Origin: Bacteroidales bacterium
GTDB lineage: Bacteria; Bacteroidota; Bacteroidia; Bacteroidales; Dysgonomonadaceae
Reading direction: 5' to 3'
DNA length: 49,331 bases
NCBI GenBank assembly: GCA_012837345.1
Contig: DURL01000059.1
Span: forward strand, 1-49,331
Positions 1 to 8,671 of the stretch are shown piece after piece; position 1 is the first letter of the stretch; each line of letters starts with the position of its first letter. A model generated the notes under the pieces. That model worked only from the letters and a program-made list of their open reading frames with translations, ran no database searches and was not told the origin of the DNA. Made by a program: the position numbers and the translations under genes.

Positions 1-45
1 AAAGTTTTCGCACCGCGCCTCTAAACATTATAGAGTAATCAAAGC

Positions 46-726
46 CTATCTCCTGCTGCCACTTGCAATCATGATGTAGTAAAGCAGTGTGGCCAGCGAG
101 CTGAGAGCCGCCACCACATAAGTATAACCGGCCCAGCGGAGGGCATCCTCTGCCTGGCTATGATTGCTGACATCGGTGATGCCCGCGCTGCTCAGCCACG
201 CCAGTGCGCGGTTGGTAGCATTCTTCTCCACCGGGAGGGTGACAAAGCTAAAGAGGGTGGTGAGCGCGAACATGCCGATACCGATCCAGATCAGCATCGG
301 GAAGGTCTGTATCATGATGATACCTCCCAGGATCACCCACATCACCCACTTGGAGGTGGAAGAGACAATGGGAACCAGTGCCGACCGCATCTTCAGGGGT
401 GCATACCCCTTGGCATGCTGGAGGGCATGTCCCGTTTCATGAGCGGCTACCGCGGCAGCTGCCACGCTGTAGGAACCATATACCGCCTCACTCAGGTTGA
501 TGGTCTTGTTGAGCGGATTGTAGTGGTCGGTGAGCCTTCCTCTCACGGAGATCACCTGCACATCGAAGATGCCGTTGTCGTGCAGCATCATCTCCGCCAC
601 CTCACGACCGGTCATCCCGTTACGCAAGGGTATCTTCGAATATTTCTTGAAGCGGCTCTTGAGGGTGGCCTGTACCGCCCATCCGGCAATCGCGATCGCG
701 ATGAACAGAATCCAAACTGGTGACAT
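46..726 (-). CDS. YugP-type zinc-dependent membrane peptidase
   Basis: This 226-residue protein looks like the YugP family of neutral zinc metallopeptidases. It has an N-terminal membrane helix (about residues 3-20), a zincin motif HETGH with ligands at His96 and His100 and catalytic Glu97, two hydrophobic segments near 125-165, and a last hydrophobic stretch near 205-220. A downstream Glu in the segment starting EKNATNRA is a plausible third zinc ligand. The active site should lie close to the inner membrane. It follows purA by 69 bp on the same strand, so it is probably the last gene of a fur-purA-yugP run. The physiological substrate is not known for the family. The family call is good; the role is open. 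Confidence 0.85.
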   Translation of the reverse strand: MSPVWILFIAIAIAGWAVQATLKSRFKKYSKIPLRNGMTGREVAEMMLHDNGIFDVQVISVRGRLTDHYNPLNKTINLSEAVYGSYSVAAAAVAAHETGHALQHAKGYAPLKMRSALVPIVSSTSKWVMWVILGGIIMIQTFPMLIWIGIGMFALTTLFSFVTLPVEKNATNRALAWLSSAGITDVSNHSQAEDALRWAGYTYVVAALSSLATLLYYIMIASGSRR

Positions 727-795
727 ATCGTTTCTATTTTCTAACTAAACAGTTGGTGTGAACAAATGTTCAACTGCCAAAAGCGTGCCGTTTTA

Positions 796-2055
796 TCAGC
801 GGATGATGGTCTGCGCCCTGTCGGGACCCACCGAGACGATGGCGATGGGCACTCCCAGCTCCTCCTCAAGGAAGGTGAGGTAGTTGTTGAACTCTTCCGG
901 GAACTCATCTTCCGACTGCATTTTTGTCATGTCGGTTTTCCATCCCGGCAGCTCCACCCATATCGGTTCGATCCCTTCCGTGATATCGAAGGGTAGTTCT
1001 TCTGTCTCTACCCCGTTAATGCGGTAGGCTACGCATGCTTTTATTGTTTCAAAGCTATCCAGCACGTCACTCTTCATCATCACCAGCTTGGTAACCCCGT
1101 TGAGCATCACCGTGTAGCGCAGCGCTACCAGGTCGATCCAGCCGCAGCGGCGGGGACGACCGGTCACCGATCCGTACTCACAGCCGTTATCACGTAACAG
1201 TTGACCATCCTCATCGAACAGTTCGGTAGGAAAGGGACCGCTGCCCACGCGGGTACAGTAGGCCTTGAAGATGCCGTACACCTCTCCGATGGAGCGGGGA
1301 GCGATTCCCAGTCCGGTACAGGCACCGGCACAGACAGTGCTGGAGGAGGTGACAAAAGGATAGGAACCGAAATCGATGTCCAGCATCGATCCCTGGGCAC
1401 CCTCGGCCAACACCCTGGCACCGTTATTCAGCTCCCGGTTGATGAAGTGTTCACTCTCGATGATCTGGAAACTCTTCATCTTCTCCACTCCTTCAAACCA
1501 AGGTTTCTCAAGTGACTCCAGATCATATTCAAAATCGTACTGATCGAGCATCTCCTTGTGACGTGCCACGGCCTGATTGTATTTCTCCTCGAAGTTGTGA
1601 AAGAGATCCCCCACCCTGAGGCCGTGACGACTGATCTTGTCGGTATATGCGGGACCGATACCACGACCGGTGGTGCCGATCTTGGCATTACCCATCGATT
1701 TTTCAGAAGCGGCATCGAGCAAACGGTGGGTGGGCAGGATCAGGTGTGCCTTCTTGGAGATATAAAGACGATCGGTCAGAGTGTGTCCTGTCTCCTCGAG
1801 TGCTTCCACCTCCTGACGGAAGAGTGCCGGATCAATCACCACCCCGTTGCCGATGACATTGACCTTTCCCTCCTGAAAGATGCCGGAGGGTATCGATTTC
1901 AAAATATACTTCTCTCCTTCAAACTCGAGGGTGTGACCCGCATTGGGACCACCCTGAAAACGTGCTACGATCTCATAGTTTGGTGTAAGCACATCCACCA
2001 CTTTTCCTTTACCTTCATCGCCCCACTGGAGCCCTAAGATTACGTCCACTTTCAT
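796..2055 (-). CDS. purA: Adenylosuccinate synthetase
   Basis: PurA joins IMP and aspartate using GTP to form adenylosuccinate, the first committed step from IMP to AMP, in the cytoplasm. The 419-residue length is normal. The GTP-binding loop GLQWGDEGKGK lies at residues 8-18, followed by GGPNAGHT and the IMP-site motif GTTGRGIGPAYTDK. The C-terminal GRPRRCGW segment is also conserved. It lies 66 bp downstream of fur and upstream of the YugP peptidase, all on the same strand. A fur-purA neighbourhood is familiar in Bacteroidetes, so nothing is unusual here. Confidence 0.98.
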   Translation of the reverse strand: MKVDVILGLQWGDEGKGKVVDVLTPNYEIVARFQGGPNAGHTLEFEGEKYILKSIPSGIFQEGKVNVIGNGVVIDPALFRQEVEALEETGHTLTDRLYISKKAHLILPTHRLLDAASEKSMGNAKIGTTGRGIGPAYTDKISRHGLRVGDLFHNFEEKYNQAVARHKEMLDQYDFEYDLESLEKPWFEGVEKMKSFQIIESEHFINRELNNGARVLAEGAQGSMLDIDFGSYPFVTSSSTVCAGACTGLGIAPRSIGEVYGIFKAYCTRVGSGPFPTELFDEDGQLLRDNGCEYGSVTGRPRRCGWIDLVALRYTVMLNGVTKLVMMKSDVLDSFETIKACVAYRINGVETEELPFDITEGIEPIWVELPGWKTDMTKMQSEDEFPEEFNNYLTFLEEELGVPIAIVSVGPDRAQTIIR

Positions 2056-2121
2056 TTCTGTGTGTTGTTAATTGGATGTATGGTATATGAATCATCCATC
2101 CCTGTTTGATAAGTACCTTGC

Positions 2122-2628
2122 TTACTTGGTTCCTTTTTTCTCCTTGCTTTCACGTTCCAGTTTTCGCAATTCCATCTTTTTGGCATGACTACACTTGCTG
2201 CAGGTACCATAGATGTACATACTGTAATAACTGACACTGAATTTCTTGATTTTCTTCAGCTGTGCCTGTGTCAACAGGTCGCTGTTTTTCGTCTCCCATA
2301 CCTGACCGCAGCTGGTGCAGATCAGATGGTCATGGTTCTCGTTGCCGTAGGCCCGCTCATACTTCGACATGTTCCCACCAAACTGGTGCTTCACTACCAG
2401 TCCACAGTCAAGCAACAGATCAATGGTATTGTAGAGGGTGGCGCGGCTCACCCGGAAGTTGACATCAATCATCGACTTGTAGAGGGAATCCATGTCGAAA
2501 TGCCCCTTGGTCGTATAGATATGGTCGAGGATGGCAAACCGTTCGGGTGTCTTACGGTGCTTATGCAGTGTGAGGTACTCCATAAACTCATCCTTCACCT
2601 GTTTCCTTAATTTCTGACTGGCCTCCAT
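2122..2628 (-). CDS. fur: Fur-family metal-responsive transcriptional regulator
   Basis: A 168-residue Fur-family repressor. The N-terminal half is a winged helix (HKHRKTPERFAILDHIY, then the recognition segment VSRATLYNTIDLLLDCGLV). The dimerisation half carries the metal sites: NENHDHLIC, the Cys pair CTSC and a second pair CSKC, the usual structural zinc site. A lysine-rich tail of about 20 residues follows. Proteins of this type use Fe, Zn or peroxide signals; which one applies here cannot be read from the sequence, so Fur, Zur and PerR all remain possible. It is first in a fur-purA-yugP run. A TAATTTTG element at 2634-2641 lies only about 6 bp before the start codon, which would imply a very short leader. 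Confidence 0.9.
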   Translation of the reverse strand: MEASQKLRKQVKDEFMEYLTLHKHRKTPERFAILDHIYTTKGHFDMDSLYKSMIDVNFRVSRATLYNTIDLLLDCGLVVKHQFGGNMSKYERAYGNENHDHLICTSCGQVWETKNSDLLTQAQLKKIKKFSVSYYSMYIYGTCSKCSHAKKMELRKLERESKEKKGTK

Positions 2629-2726
2629 TGCTGCAAAATTATTTCATTTTATTGATTTATCCTAACGTTCCCTATTGATATTGCTTCACATCAGCACAAA
2701 TAGATTTCAACCTTTCATGGTGAAAA

Positions 2727-4181
2727 CTACTTGATTGTTCGCGAGTGATAGAAAAATGCCGGTGTGCCGGGTTCACTCTCATTGTGATACGAGTCCGATA
2801 TGGTCACGTAATAGTAGTAGGCCCTATCATCATCGGCTACATGCATACGATATGAAGATTCTCTCACACCCACAGCCAGCAGGTTCTCAGCCTGATCTCT
2901 GTTGAAATGATCGCTCTCGCTACGGTAGACATTGTAGGTTATCCGCATGTGATCACCTGCCGGGGTCCAACTTAACTCAAACAGTCCCTCTGCTGTTCTC
3001 TCTGCTCTTAGGTCGGCAGGAGGCGCGGGAATGGTATCGGAGAGCCAGGTCAGGGGTGGTAGTTTAGCTGGATAACGATAGTAGGTCTTAATCGATGTGA
3101 GAATTCCTTTCGTATTCGAGAGAAGGTTACCTGTACGGAAATAGGCTTGTCCATGCACCTTGTTGCTTCTGGTATAATCCACCTGATCGAGGATATCCTG
3201 ACGGGACCATCCTAACTCATCCATTTGATATACACCCAGGCCAGGGACAAGGATCCGGTTGTTGCCATTCACCATCCAATCGTCAACGAAAGGATAAAAA
3301 TGATGATCCTTGTAGTACATCATCGGGTAGAGGGCATCATGCTTCCCCGCCTGCATCCAGCGACCGGCATCCTGATAGACCGTCTCCATAGCCGTCCAGC
3401 CATGGCCATTGCTACCCAGTGCGCGGTACCGGCCCAGCGGTGCACTGCTCACTTGCACCCATGGTTTCGCCTGCTTGATCCAGTCGTAAGCTCTGGTCAC
3501 GAATCGGGTGATGTTGTCTCTCCGCCAGTCGGCTCGTGATTGCCCCTTGCCATGGAGGCGATACATGGTGTCATCGGGAAAGCGCCCTTTGTTGTCCGGG
3601 TAACGGATGTAATCGAAGTGTATCCCGTCCACGTCATAACCGGTGACAATCTCCTTCACAATGGATAAGAGGTAATCATCAGTTCGCGGGTTGCCCGGAT
3701 TGAGGAACCATTCCCCCCGAAACCTGCGTGTGAGTGCCGGATTCTTTTTTGTTATCGAAGCGGGTCCCAGGCTCTTCACATGCTTGTCACTCCCCAGCGG
3801 GTAGGTGACGATCCAGGCATGGCATTCAAGCCCCCGTTTATGACACTCCTCAATCGCAAAGGCAAGGGGATCGAATGAATCCATACGCTCATTACCCCTA
3901 TCCAACAGTGATGACATCGGCTCAATCTTGGAACGATAAAGAACCTCTCCTCTCCCCCGTACCTGAAAGAGAACCGTATTGAAGTTATGTCTCTGCAGAC
4001 TGTCCAGGATTGAGACCAGTTCCTTTTGCTGTAACACGCTACTGGTTCTGTTGTGAGGCCAGTCAAGCCCGTAGTTGGTGGTGAGCCAAACAGCCCTCAC
4101 TTCCGTTGCCGGTGGTTCTGAAGATAACAGATATTGAGGGATACCAATCAGCAGGATGAGCAAGGAGAATAACTTATTCAT
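2727..4181 (-). CDS. Secreted family 10-like glycoside hydrolase (YngK/DUF187 type)
   Basis: A 484-residue exported protein. It has a signal peptide (residues 1-20, LFSLLILLIGIPQYLLSS), then a GHL10/YngK TIM-barrel domain beginning EVRAVWLTTNYGLDWP, with GRGEVLYRS, HAWIVTYP and VDGIHFDYIRYPD, the last being the typical conserved acidic strand. After about residue 385 comes a fibronectin type III-like module (PPADLRAERT, LSWTP, YNVYRSES). Related proteins are thought to act on envelope or environmental glycans; the exact substrate is unknown. It stands alone, with its own likely -7 element at 4213-4220, and faces away from the TonB receptor. Confidence 0.88.
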   Translation of the reverse strand: MNKLFSLLILLIGIPQYLLSSEPPATEVRAVWLTTNYGLDWPHNRTSSVLQQKELVSILDSLQRHNFNTVLFQVRGRGEVLYRSKIEPMSSLLDRGNERMDSFDPLAFAIEECHKRGLECHAWIVTYPLGSDKHVKSLGPASITKKNPALTRRFRGEWFLNPGNPRTDDYLLSIVKEIVTGYDVDGIHFDYIRYPDNKGRFPDDTMYRLHGKGQSRADWRRDNITRFVTRAYDWIKQAKPWVQVSSAPLGRYRALGSNGHGWTAMETVYQDAGRWMQAGKHDALYPMMYYKDHHFYPFVDDWMVNGNNRILVPGLGVYQMDELGWSRQDILDQVDYTRSNKVHGQAYFRTGNLLSNTKGILTSIKTYYRYPAKLPPLTWLSDTIPAPPADLRAERTAEGLFELSWTPAGDHMRITYNVYRSESDHFNRDQAENLLAVGVRESSYRMHVADDDRAYYYYVTISDSYHNESEPGTPAFFYHSRTIK

Positions 4182-4495
4182 TAATTATAATCGTTCTAAT
4201 CTTTATCGCATACAAATATAGCACAAAAAAACGGTTTCACACTGCAATTGGGGCCTATTTGAGAGGTGTAATCCGGTGGAAAGCGTGCGGTATGGAGAGT
4301 AAAAAAAACAGGTAGACTATCCTCATGTAGTTTAATTGCAATTTATGCAAATCGACAGAGAACATAATCTACAATTCTTTGTTTAGTTGAAAGATATAAT
4401 GGTTTTACCCCTATCCCTTAACAGATGTGCCGCTATCATCCGTTGCACATCAAGCGTCAAGCGACTTTATCATCAAACCGGAACCCTTTTTGCAA
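4182..4495. other. Divergent intergenic region, 314 bp
   Basis: This gap separates the minus-strand glycosidase from the plus-strand TonB receptor. On the minus strand a TATATTTG -7 element is visible at 4213-4220. On the plus strand no clean TAnnTTTG element is seen; the sequence around 4368-4382 (ending ATTCTTTG) is the nearest match. An in-frame ATG at 4427 exists upstream of the receptor start but would put an unlikely polar stretch before the signal peptide. No RNA gene or repeat was recognised. Confidence 0.5.
4213..4220 (-). promoter_or_regulatory. Likely -7 element for the glycosidase gene
   Basis: On the minus strand this reads TATATTTG, an exact match to the Bacteroidetes TAnnTTTG -7 consensus, about 31 bp before the start codon. 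No good TTTG -33 element is seen at the usual 19-21 bp distance, so the call is moderate. Confidence 0.45.
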
Positions 4496-6880
4496 ATGAG
4501 AAAATCAATACTGATCACTTTCTTACTGCTGATCACGCTGCTCTCCTATTCCCAGCAGGGAAGGATTGAAGGACGTGTATACAACGAGAAGAACAACGAA
4601 CCGCTGGAGTTTGCCACCATCCAGATCCAGGGCACCCTGATCGGTTCCACCACCGACCTGGACGGCCGGTTTATCTTCACAGGCATCAACCCCGGTTTCG
4701 TGAGGTTGATCGTGAGCTATGTGGGATTTGAGACAACAGTTTCGGCAGAGATACAGGTACTGGGCAACCAGACTGCTTTTATCGATATTGCCGTACCGGA
4801 GTCATCCACCCTGATCAGCGAGGTGGTGATCCGCCCCAACGTGAACCTGAAAAAGATTGAGAGTCCCGTCTCGTTTGCCACGGTGAGCGTCAAGGATATC
4901 GAAAAGGCAGCCGGCGTGAACCGTGATGTCTCAAAGGTACTGCAGACCCTGCCGGGTGTGGGTGCCACCGATCCCAATCGGAACGACCTGATCGTGCGGG
5001 GTGGCGGTCCCTCGGAGAACGTCTTCTACCTCGACGGGGTGGAGATCCCCATCATCAATCACTTCGCCACGCAGGGCTCCTCCGGGGGAGCCGTGGGGGT
5101 CATCAACCCCGACTTCGTGCGGGAAATCAACTTCTACACCGGAGCCTTCCCTGCCAGCCGCCCTAACGCGCTCAGCTCGGTGATGGACATTCGTCAGAAG
5201 GAGGGGAGCAGCGACCGCATCCATACGAAGCTTGCCGTCGGTGCCTCCGATGCTGCCTTCACGCTGGATGGCCCCATTGGTGAGAAATCCACCTTCATCG
5301 TCTCTGCCCGCCAGTCCTACCTGCAGTTCCTCTTCAAACTGATCGGGCTGCCTTTCCTACCGACCTACAATGACTTCCAGGTGAAGTACAAGTACAAGAT
5401 CGACCAGAAGAACGAGCTCTCCTTCATCGGCATCGGCGCCATCGACAACATGACGCTCAACACCGGATTGCAGGAGACAGGCACCGAGGCACAGAAGTAC
5501 CTGCTCAGCTACCTGCCCATCTATGAGCAGTGGAACTACGCCGTGGGAGCTGTCTACAAACATTTTAGCGACCGTTACTTCGACACCTGGGTGCTGAGCC
5601 GGAACATGCTGCGCAACAACAACTACAAGTATGAGGAAAATGATGAGTCACGCCCCAAAATCTCGGACTACCGTTCCGATGAGGCGGAAAATAAGCTGCG
5701 CTTCGAACGCAGCTACCCCGACCTGCCGGTGAAGATCCTGGTGGGTGCCGGTGTCACCTATTCACACTACACCAACAGCACCAACCGAAAGGCGTTCGTG
5801 GAGGGCTCGCTCACCGACCTGATCTACAGCACCAACCTCAATCTATGGGCCTACCAGGCATTCATTCAGGCATCCGACACCTACTACGACGACAGGCTCT
5901 CTCTCTCACTGGGGGTCAACACCATCGGCAACAACTACAACAGCAACATGTCGAACCCCCTCAACCAGTTATCGCCCAGATTCTCTGCCTCCTACCGTAT
6001 CAACGACAAGTGGGATCTCAACGGCAACGTCGGACGCTATGCCATGCGCCCTGCCTACACCACGCTGGGATATAAGGATACGGAAGGCAGCTTCGTCAAC
6101 CGGAACGAGCAGCTGAAACAGATCATCTCTAACCAGGCCATCGCCGGCTTTGAGTATCGACCCTCTGATGTGACACGCTTCAACCTTGAAGGGTTCTACA
6201 AGCAATATGTCAACTATCCCCTCTCGGTGGCAGAAGGGATCAGCATCGCCGGCAAGGGGACCGAATACGGTCAGATCGGCGACGAGGAGATCATCTCCAC
6301 CGGTAAGGGGCGCGCCTACGGGATCGAATTCTCGGGGAAGCTGTTCGACTGGAAGAAGCTTAACAGTACGGTGACCTATACGCTCTTCAAGAGCGAGTTC
6401 ACCGACAGCGAGGGCACCTATCGCCCCTCCAACTGGGATACCCGCCACATGGTGAACCTGATCGGCAGCTACCGGCTTCCACGTAACTGGAACATCTCCA
6501 TGCGCTGGCGATATGTGGGGGGTGCTCCCTATTCGCCTGTCGACATGGAGCTCTCAAGCAGTAAGGCGGCATGGAGTGTCACCAATCAGGCCTATATCGA
6601 CTATGCAAACTACAACACCCTGCGACTCGACGACTCGCACCAACTGGACCTGCGCATCGACAGGGAATTTTATTACGACCGCTGGATGCTGAACCTCTAT
6701 GCCGACGTGCAGAACGCCTACAACTTCCAGTCGGAGAACCCGCCCATCTTCACCAACCGCGACAGCAACGGTGATGTGATGGATGACCCTGCCAACCCAC
6801 AGGAGAAACAGCTGCTGAGAAGGATAGAAACCTACAGTGGCACTGTTCTTCCCACCATTGGAATCATTGTCAAATTTTAA
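4496..6880 (+). CDS. TonB-dependent outer membrane receptor with carboxypeptidase-like N-terminal domain
   Basis: A 794-residue outer membrane receptor. The start at 4496 is preferred over 4427 because it gives a clean signal peptide (MRKSILITFLLLITLLSYSQ). A CarboxypepD_reg-like domain follows (GRIEGRVYNEKNNEPLEFATIQIQ), then a plug domain with GVNRDVSKVLQTLPGVGA, DLIVRGGGPSENVFYLDGVEI and PDFVREINFYTGAFPA, then a beta-barrel rich in Tyr, Asn and alternating residues, ending in the outer-membrane signature Phe (IGIIVKF). It would import a bulky ligand using TonB energy. No SusD partner is next to it, which argues against a polysaccharide locus. The downstream DUF2271 gene starts 12 bp later. 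The ligand is unknown; iron or a cofactor is possible from the DUF2271 partner. Confidence 0.92.
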   Translation: MRKSILITFLLLITLLSYSQQGRIEGRVYNEKNNEPLEFATIQIQGTLIGSTTDLDGRFIFTGINPGFVRLIVSYVGFETTVSAEIQVLGNQTAFIDIAVPESSTLISEVVIRPNVNLKKIESPVSFATVSVKDIEKAAGVNRDVSKVLQTLPGVGATDPNRNDLIVRGGGPSENVFYLDGVEIPIINHFATQGSSGGAVGVINPDFVREINFYTGAFPASRPNALSSVMDIRQKEGSSDRIHTKLAVGASDAAFTLDGPIGEKSTFIVSARQSYLQFLFKLIGLPFLPTYNDFQVKYKYKIDQKNELSFIGIGAIDNMTLNTGLQETGTEAQKYLLSYLPIYEQWNYAVGAVYKHFSDRYFDTWVLSRNMLRNNNYKYEENDESRPKISDYRSDEAENKLRFERSYPDLPVKILVGAGVTYSHYTNSTNRKAFVEGSLTDLIYSTNLNLWAYQAFIQASDTYYDDRLSLSLGVNTIGNNYNSNMSNPLNQLSPRFSASYRINDKWDLNGNVGRYAMRPAYTTLGYKDTEGSFVNRNEQLKQIISNQAIAGFEYRPSDVTRFNLEGFYKQYVNYPLSVAEGISIAGKGTEYGQIGDEEIISTGKGRAYGIEFSGKLFDWKKLNSTVTYTLFKSEFTDSEGTYRPSNWDTRHMVNLIGSYRLPRNWNISMRWRYVGGAPYSPVDMELSSSKAAWSVTNQAYIDYANYNTLRLDDSHQLDLRIDREFYYDRWMLNLYADVQNAYNFQSENPPIFTNRDSNGDVMDDPANPQEKQLLRRIETYSGTVLPTIGIIVKF

Positions 6881-6892
6881 AACAGCACAACC

Positions 6893-7615
6893 ATGATCAG
6901 AATATCTTTTATGCTACTGATGATCCTATCCGGAAACATGCTGACAGCTCAAGAAAAAGCTGAAGTTTTCTCCACTGAAGAAAAACAGCGTGAGAGAACA
7001 GAAATCGTGCTACAGGCTGAAAAAGGTAAACAGCACAACCATCCCCTCTACGCGATATGGCTGGCCGACAGCTGCGGCCAATACATCCAGACACTGTTTG
7101 TCTCCGAAAGCATCGGGAAAGGGGTGTTCAAACATGGCAACAGACGTACCGGCAGATGGATGCCGGGTGAGATTGAACGACCCGCCTCCCTCCCCTACTG
7201 GGTGCATCAACGCAATATACCCAACGAAAAGGGGACGCTACTTCCAACCCCCCAATCACCGGTCGCAGATGCCTATACCGGTGCAACACCCACTAACTCA
7301 TTCAAGATGCGGCTACGATGTGATCAACCCCTCCGGGGTAAGTACCGGATCTACCTGGAGGTGAACCAGTCGTGGGATTGGAATGAATACTGGACCAACA
7401 ACCGCTATCCCGGAAACAGGGACTATATGACTTCCAGCCAGCCGGCACTGGTGTACATGGCCGAGATCAACAGCGCACGACCGGATGAACCGGTACATCT
7501 CACACCCATTGGTCACAGTCACTATGCCGGTGATAACGGTGAGCTCACGACTGATCTGAGCACGATCACCACAGCTCTTGAAATCCTAAATGAGGTGACC
7601 GTTACCCTAAGATGA
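6893..7615 (+). CDS. DUF2271 periplasmic protein
   Basis: A 240-residue exported protein with a signal peptide (MIRISFMLLMILSGNMLTAQ). The body matches the DUF2271 pattern: NHPLYAIWLADSCGQYIQTL, then RTGRWMPGE, and a C-terminal segment KYRIYLEVNQSWDWNEYW. DUF2271 proteins are often found beside flavin-transferase ApbE and PepSY membrane proteins in iron-linked loci (established association; neither partner is present here). The gene starts 12 bp after the TonB receptor and is probably co-transcribed with it, so a periplasmic role in handling the receptor's ligand is a reasonable inference. A terminator at 7629-7672 closes the unit. Confidence 0.82.
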   Translation: MIRISFMLLMILSGNMLTAQEKAEVFSTEEKQRERTEIVLQAEKGKQHNHPLYAIWLADSCGQYIQTLFVSESIGKGVFKHGNRRTGRWMPGEIERPASLPYWVHQRNIPNEKGTLLPTPQSPVADAYTGATPTNSFKMRLRCDQPLRGKYRIYLEVNQSWDWNEYWTNNRYPGNRDYMTSSQPALVYMAEINSARPDEPVHLTPIGHSHYAGDNGELTTDLSTITTALEILNEVTVTLR

Positions 7616-7628
7616 AATTGATATAGCC

Positions 7629-7672
7629 AAAAAAAAATGCCCCTGTACAAAATGTACATGAGCATTTTTTTT
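7629..7672. terminator. Bidirectional terminator between the DUF2271 gene and tRNA-Gly
   Basis: An A-run followed by ATGC, and GCAT followed by a T-run, can pair across an inner GTACA/TGTAC stem. A T-tract follows the hairpin on either strand, so it can end both the plus-strand DUF2271 transcript and the minus-strand tRNA transcript. Confidence 0.75.
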
Positions 7673-7673
7673 G

Positions 7674-7746
<73 letters not shown>

Positions 7747-7822
7747 AATATGTCTTACAACTAAACGCCTTTTGTGGTCACTTCACTTTCCTTGCCAAGG
7801 TCGTTTTCACTTTTCCTTTTGG

Positions 7823-7858
7823 GGCAAGGTCGTGCTCTACCAACTGAGCTACTTTCGC
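7823..7858 (-). pseudogene. tRNA-Gly 5' half, copy 1 (nt 1-36)
   Basis: An exact copy of the first 36 nt of the adjacent tRNA-Gly: acceptor 5' strand, D-arm and anticodon arm up to and including anticodon GCC. The match stops directly after the anticodon, and no T-arm or 3' acceptor strand follows, so it cannot make a full tRNA. It could fold its D-arm, or compete with the real tRNA 5' half for pairing. Confidence 0.85.
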
Positions 7859-7934
7859 AATATGTCTTACAACTAAAAGCCTTTTGTGGTCACTTCACTT
7901 TCCTTGCCAAGGTCGTTTTCACTTTTCCTTTTGG

Positions 7935-7970
7935 GGCAAGGTCGTGCTCTACCAACTGAGCTACTTTCGC
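7935..7970 (-). pseudogene. tRNA-Gly 5' half, copy 2 (nt 1-36)
   Basis: Second exact 36-nt copy of the tRNA-Gly 5' half, 112 bp upstream of copy 1 in the direction of transcription. It breaks at the same base after the anticodon. Conservation of an identical 36-nt segment in both copies suggests recent duplication or continuing gene conversion. Confidence 0.85.
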
Positions 7971-8070
7971 AATATGTTCCCGGAGGAAGTTACATTCGCA
8001 AAGTGTTGCCGTTCCGAATCAGGCTCTCTTGCCGAAGTTCCGTGCAGCATCTTGCTTGAATTTGCGGGTA

Positions 8071-8101
8071 CAAAGATAATGTTTTGTTTGATGATCACAA
8101 A
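8071..8101 (-). promoter_or_regulatory. Promoter for the tRNA-Gly transcript
   Basis: On the minus strand this reads TTTG, 19 bases, TATCTTTG, a perfect match to the Bacteroidetes -33/-7 promoter (TTTG, 19-21 bp, TAnnTTTG). Transcription would begin near 8064 and cross about 320 bases, including both half-tRNA repeats, before reaching the mature tRNA. No closer promoter was seen. Confidence 0.8.
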
Positions 8102-8110
8102 AAAAAGCGA

Positions 8111-8593
8111 CTAAAATTTTAACAGAGACAGGATTTTTTGCAGGTAAAAAGCATCCGTCTCAGAAAAAGCATCAAGTCGGTCACTATCGACGTCAAGCAG
8201 GGCACAAACCTCACCCTCACCTTCACTGAAAATGGGTATGACAATCTCGGAACGGGATAGTGAACTGCAGGCAATATGGCCCGGGAACAGATCCACATCA
8301 GGTACGATCAGTGTCTTTGACTCTTTCCAGGCCGTGCCACAAACACCCCTTCCGTAGGCGATGCGGGTACAGGCTACCGGCCCCTGGAAGGGGCCCAGCA
8401 CCAGCTGCTCACGCTCAACCCGATAGAAACCGACCCAGAAAAAGCCAAAAGTCTCTTTCAGTGCCGCCGCAACATTGGCCATATTGGCCACCCTATCTGG
8501 TTCATCCGCGGTAAGAGCTTGCAACTGTGGAATTAATGACTCATATCTCTCCTTCAACGAACCCTCTTCTGCGATGTATAAATCTTCTGCCAT
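8111..8593 (-). CDS. msrC: Free methionine-(R)-sulfoxide reductase (GAF domain)
   Basis: A 160-residue single GAF-domain enzyme that reduces free methionine-R-sulfoxide, protecting against oxidative damage in the cytoplasm. Three cysteines, at 75 (GPVACTR), 85 (GRGVCGTAW) and 109 (HIACSS), have the family spacing of 10 and 24 residues, including the catalytic and resolving positions. The start at 8593 (MAEDLYIAEEGS) is preferred over 8626 because family proteins begin close to this helix. It is upstream of nothing on its own strand except the tRNA region, and downstream of the OmpA-like lipoprotein gene. Confidence 0.9.
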   Translation of the reverse strand: MAEDLYIAEEGSLKERYESLIPQLQALTADEPDRVANMANVAAALKETFGFFWVGFYRVEREQLVLGPFQGPVACTRIAYGRGVCGTAWKESKTLIVPDVDLFPGHIACSSLSRSEIVIPIFSEGEGEVCALLDVDSDRLDAFSETDAFYLQKILSLLKF

Positions 8594-8671
8594 TTGGTAT
8601 TGTCGTATGAATGTGAAAAATCGCACCGCCGGTAAAGGCAGCGCGATTAATTGTATATTACCTGAACTCGA

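Noticed and set aside
4182-4495. Fur box controlling the TonB receptor
   Set aside because: No convincing palindromic Fur-type site could be seen in the gap; the idea rests only on DUF2271 association.
7774-8114. Two plus-strand reading frames over the half-tRNA repeats
   Set aside because: They repeat because the DNA repeats, have no start context and lie antisense to the tRNA leader; they are not protein genes.
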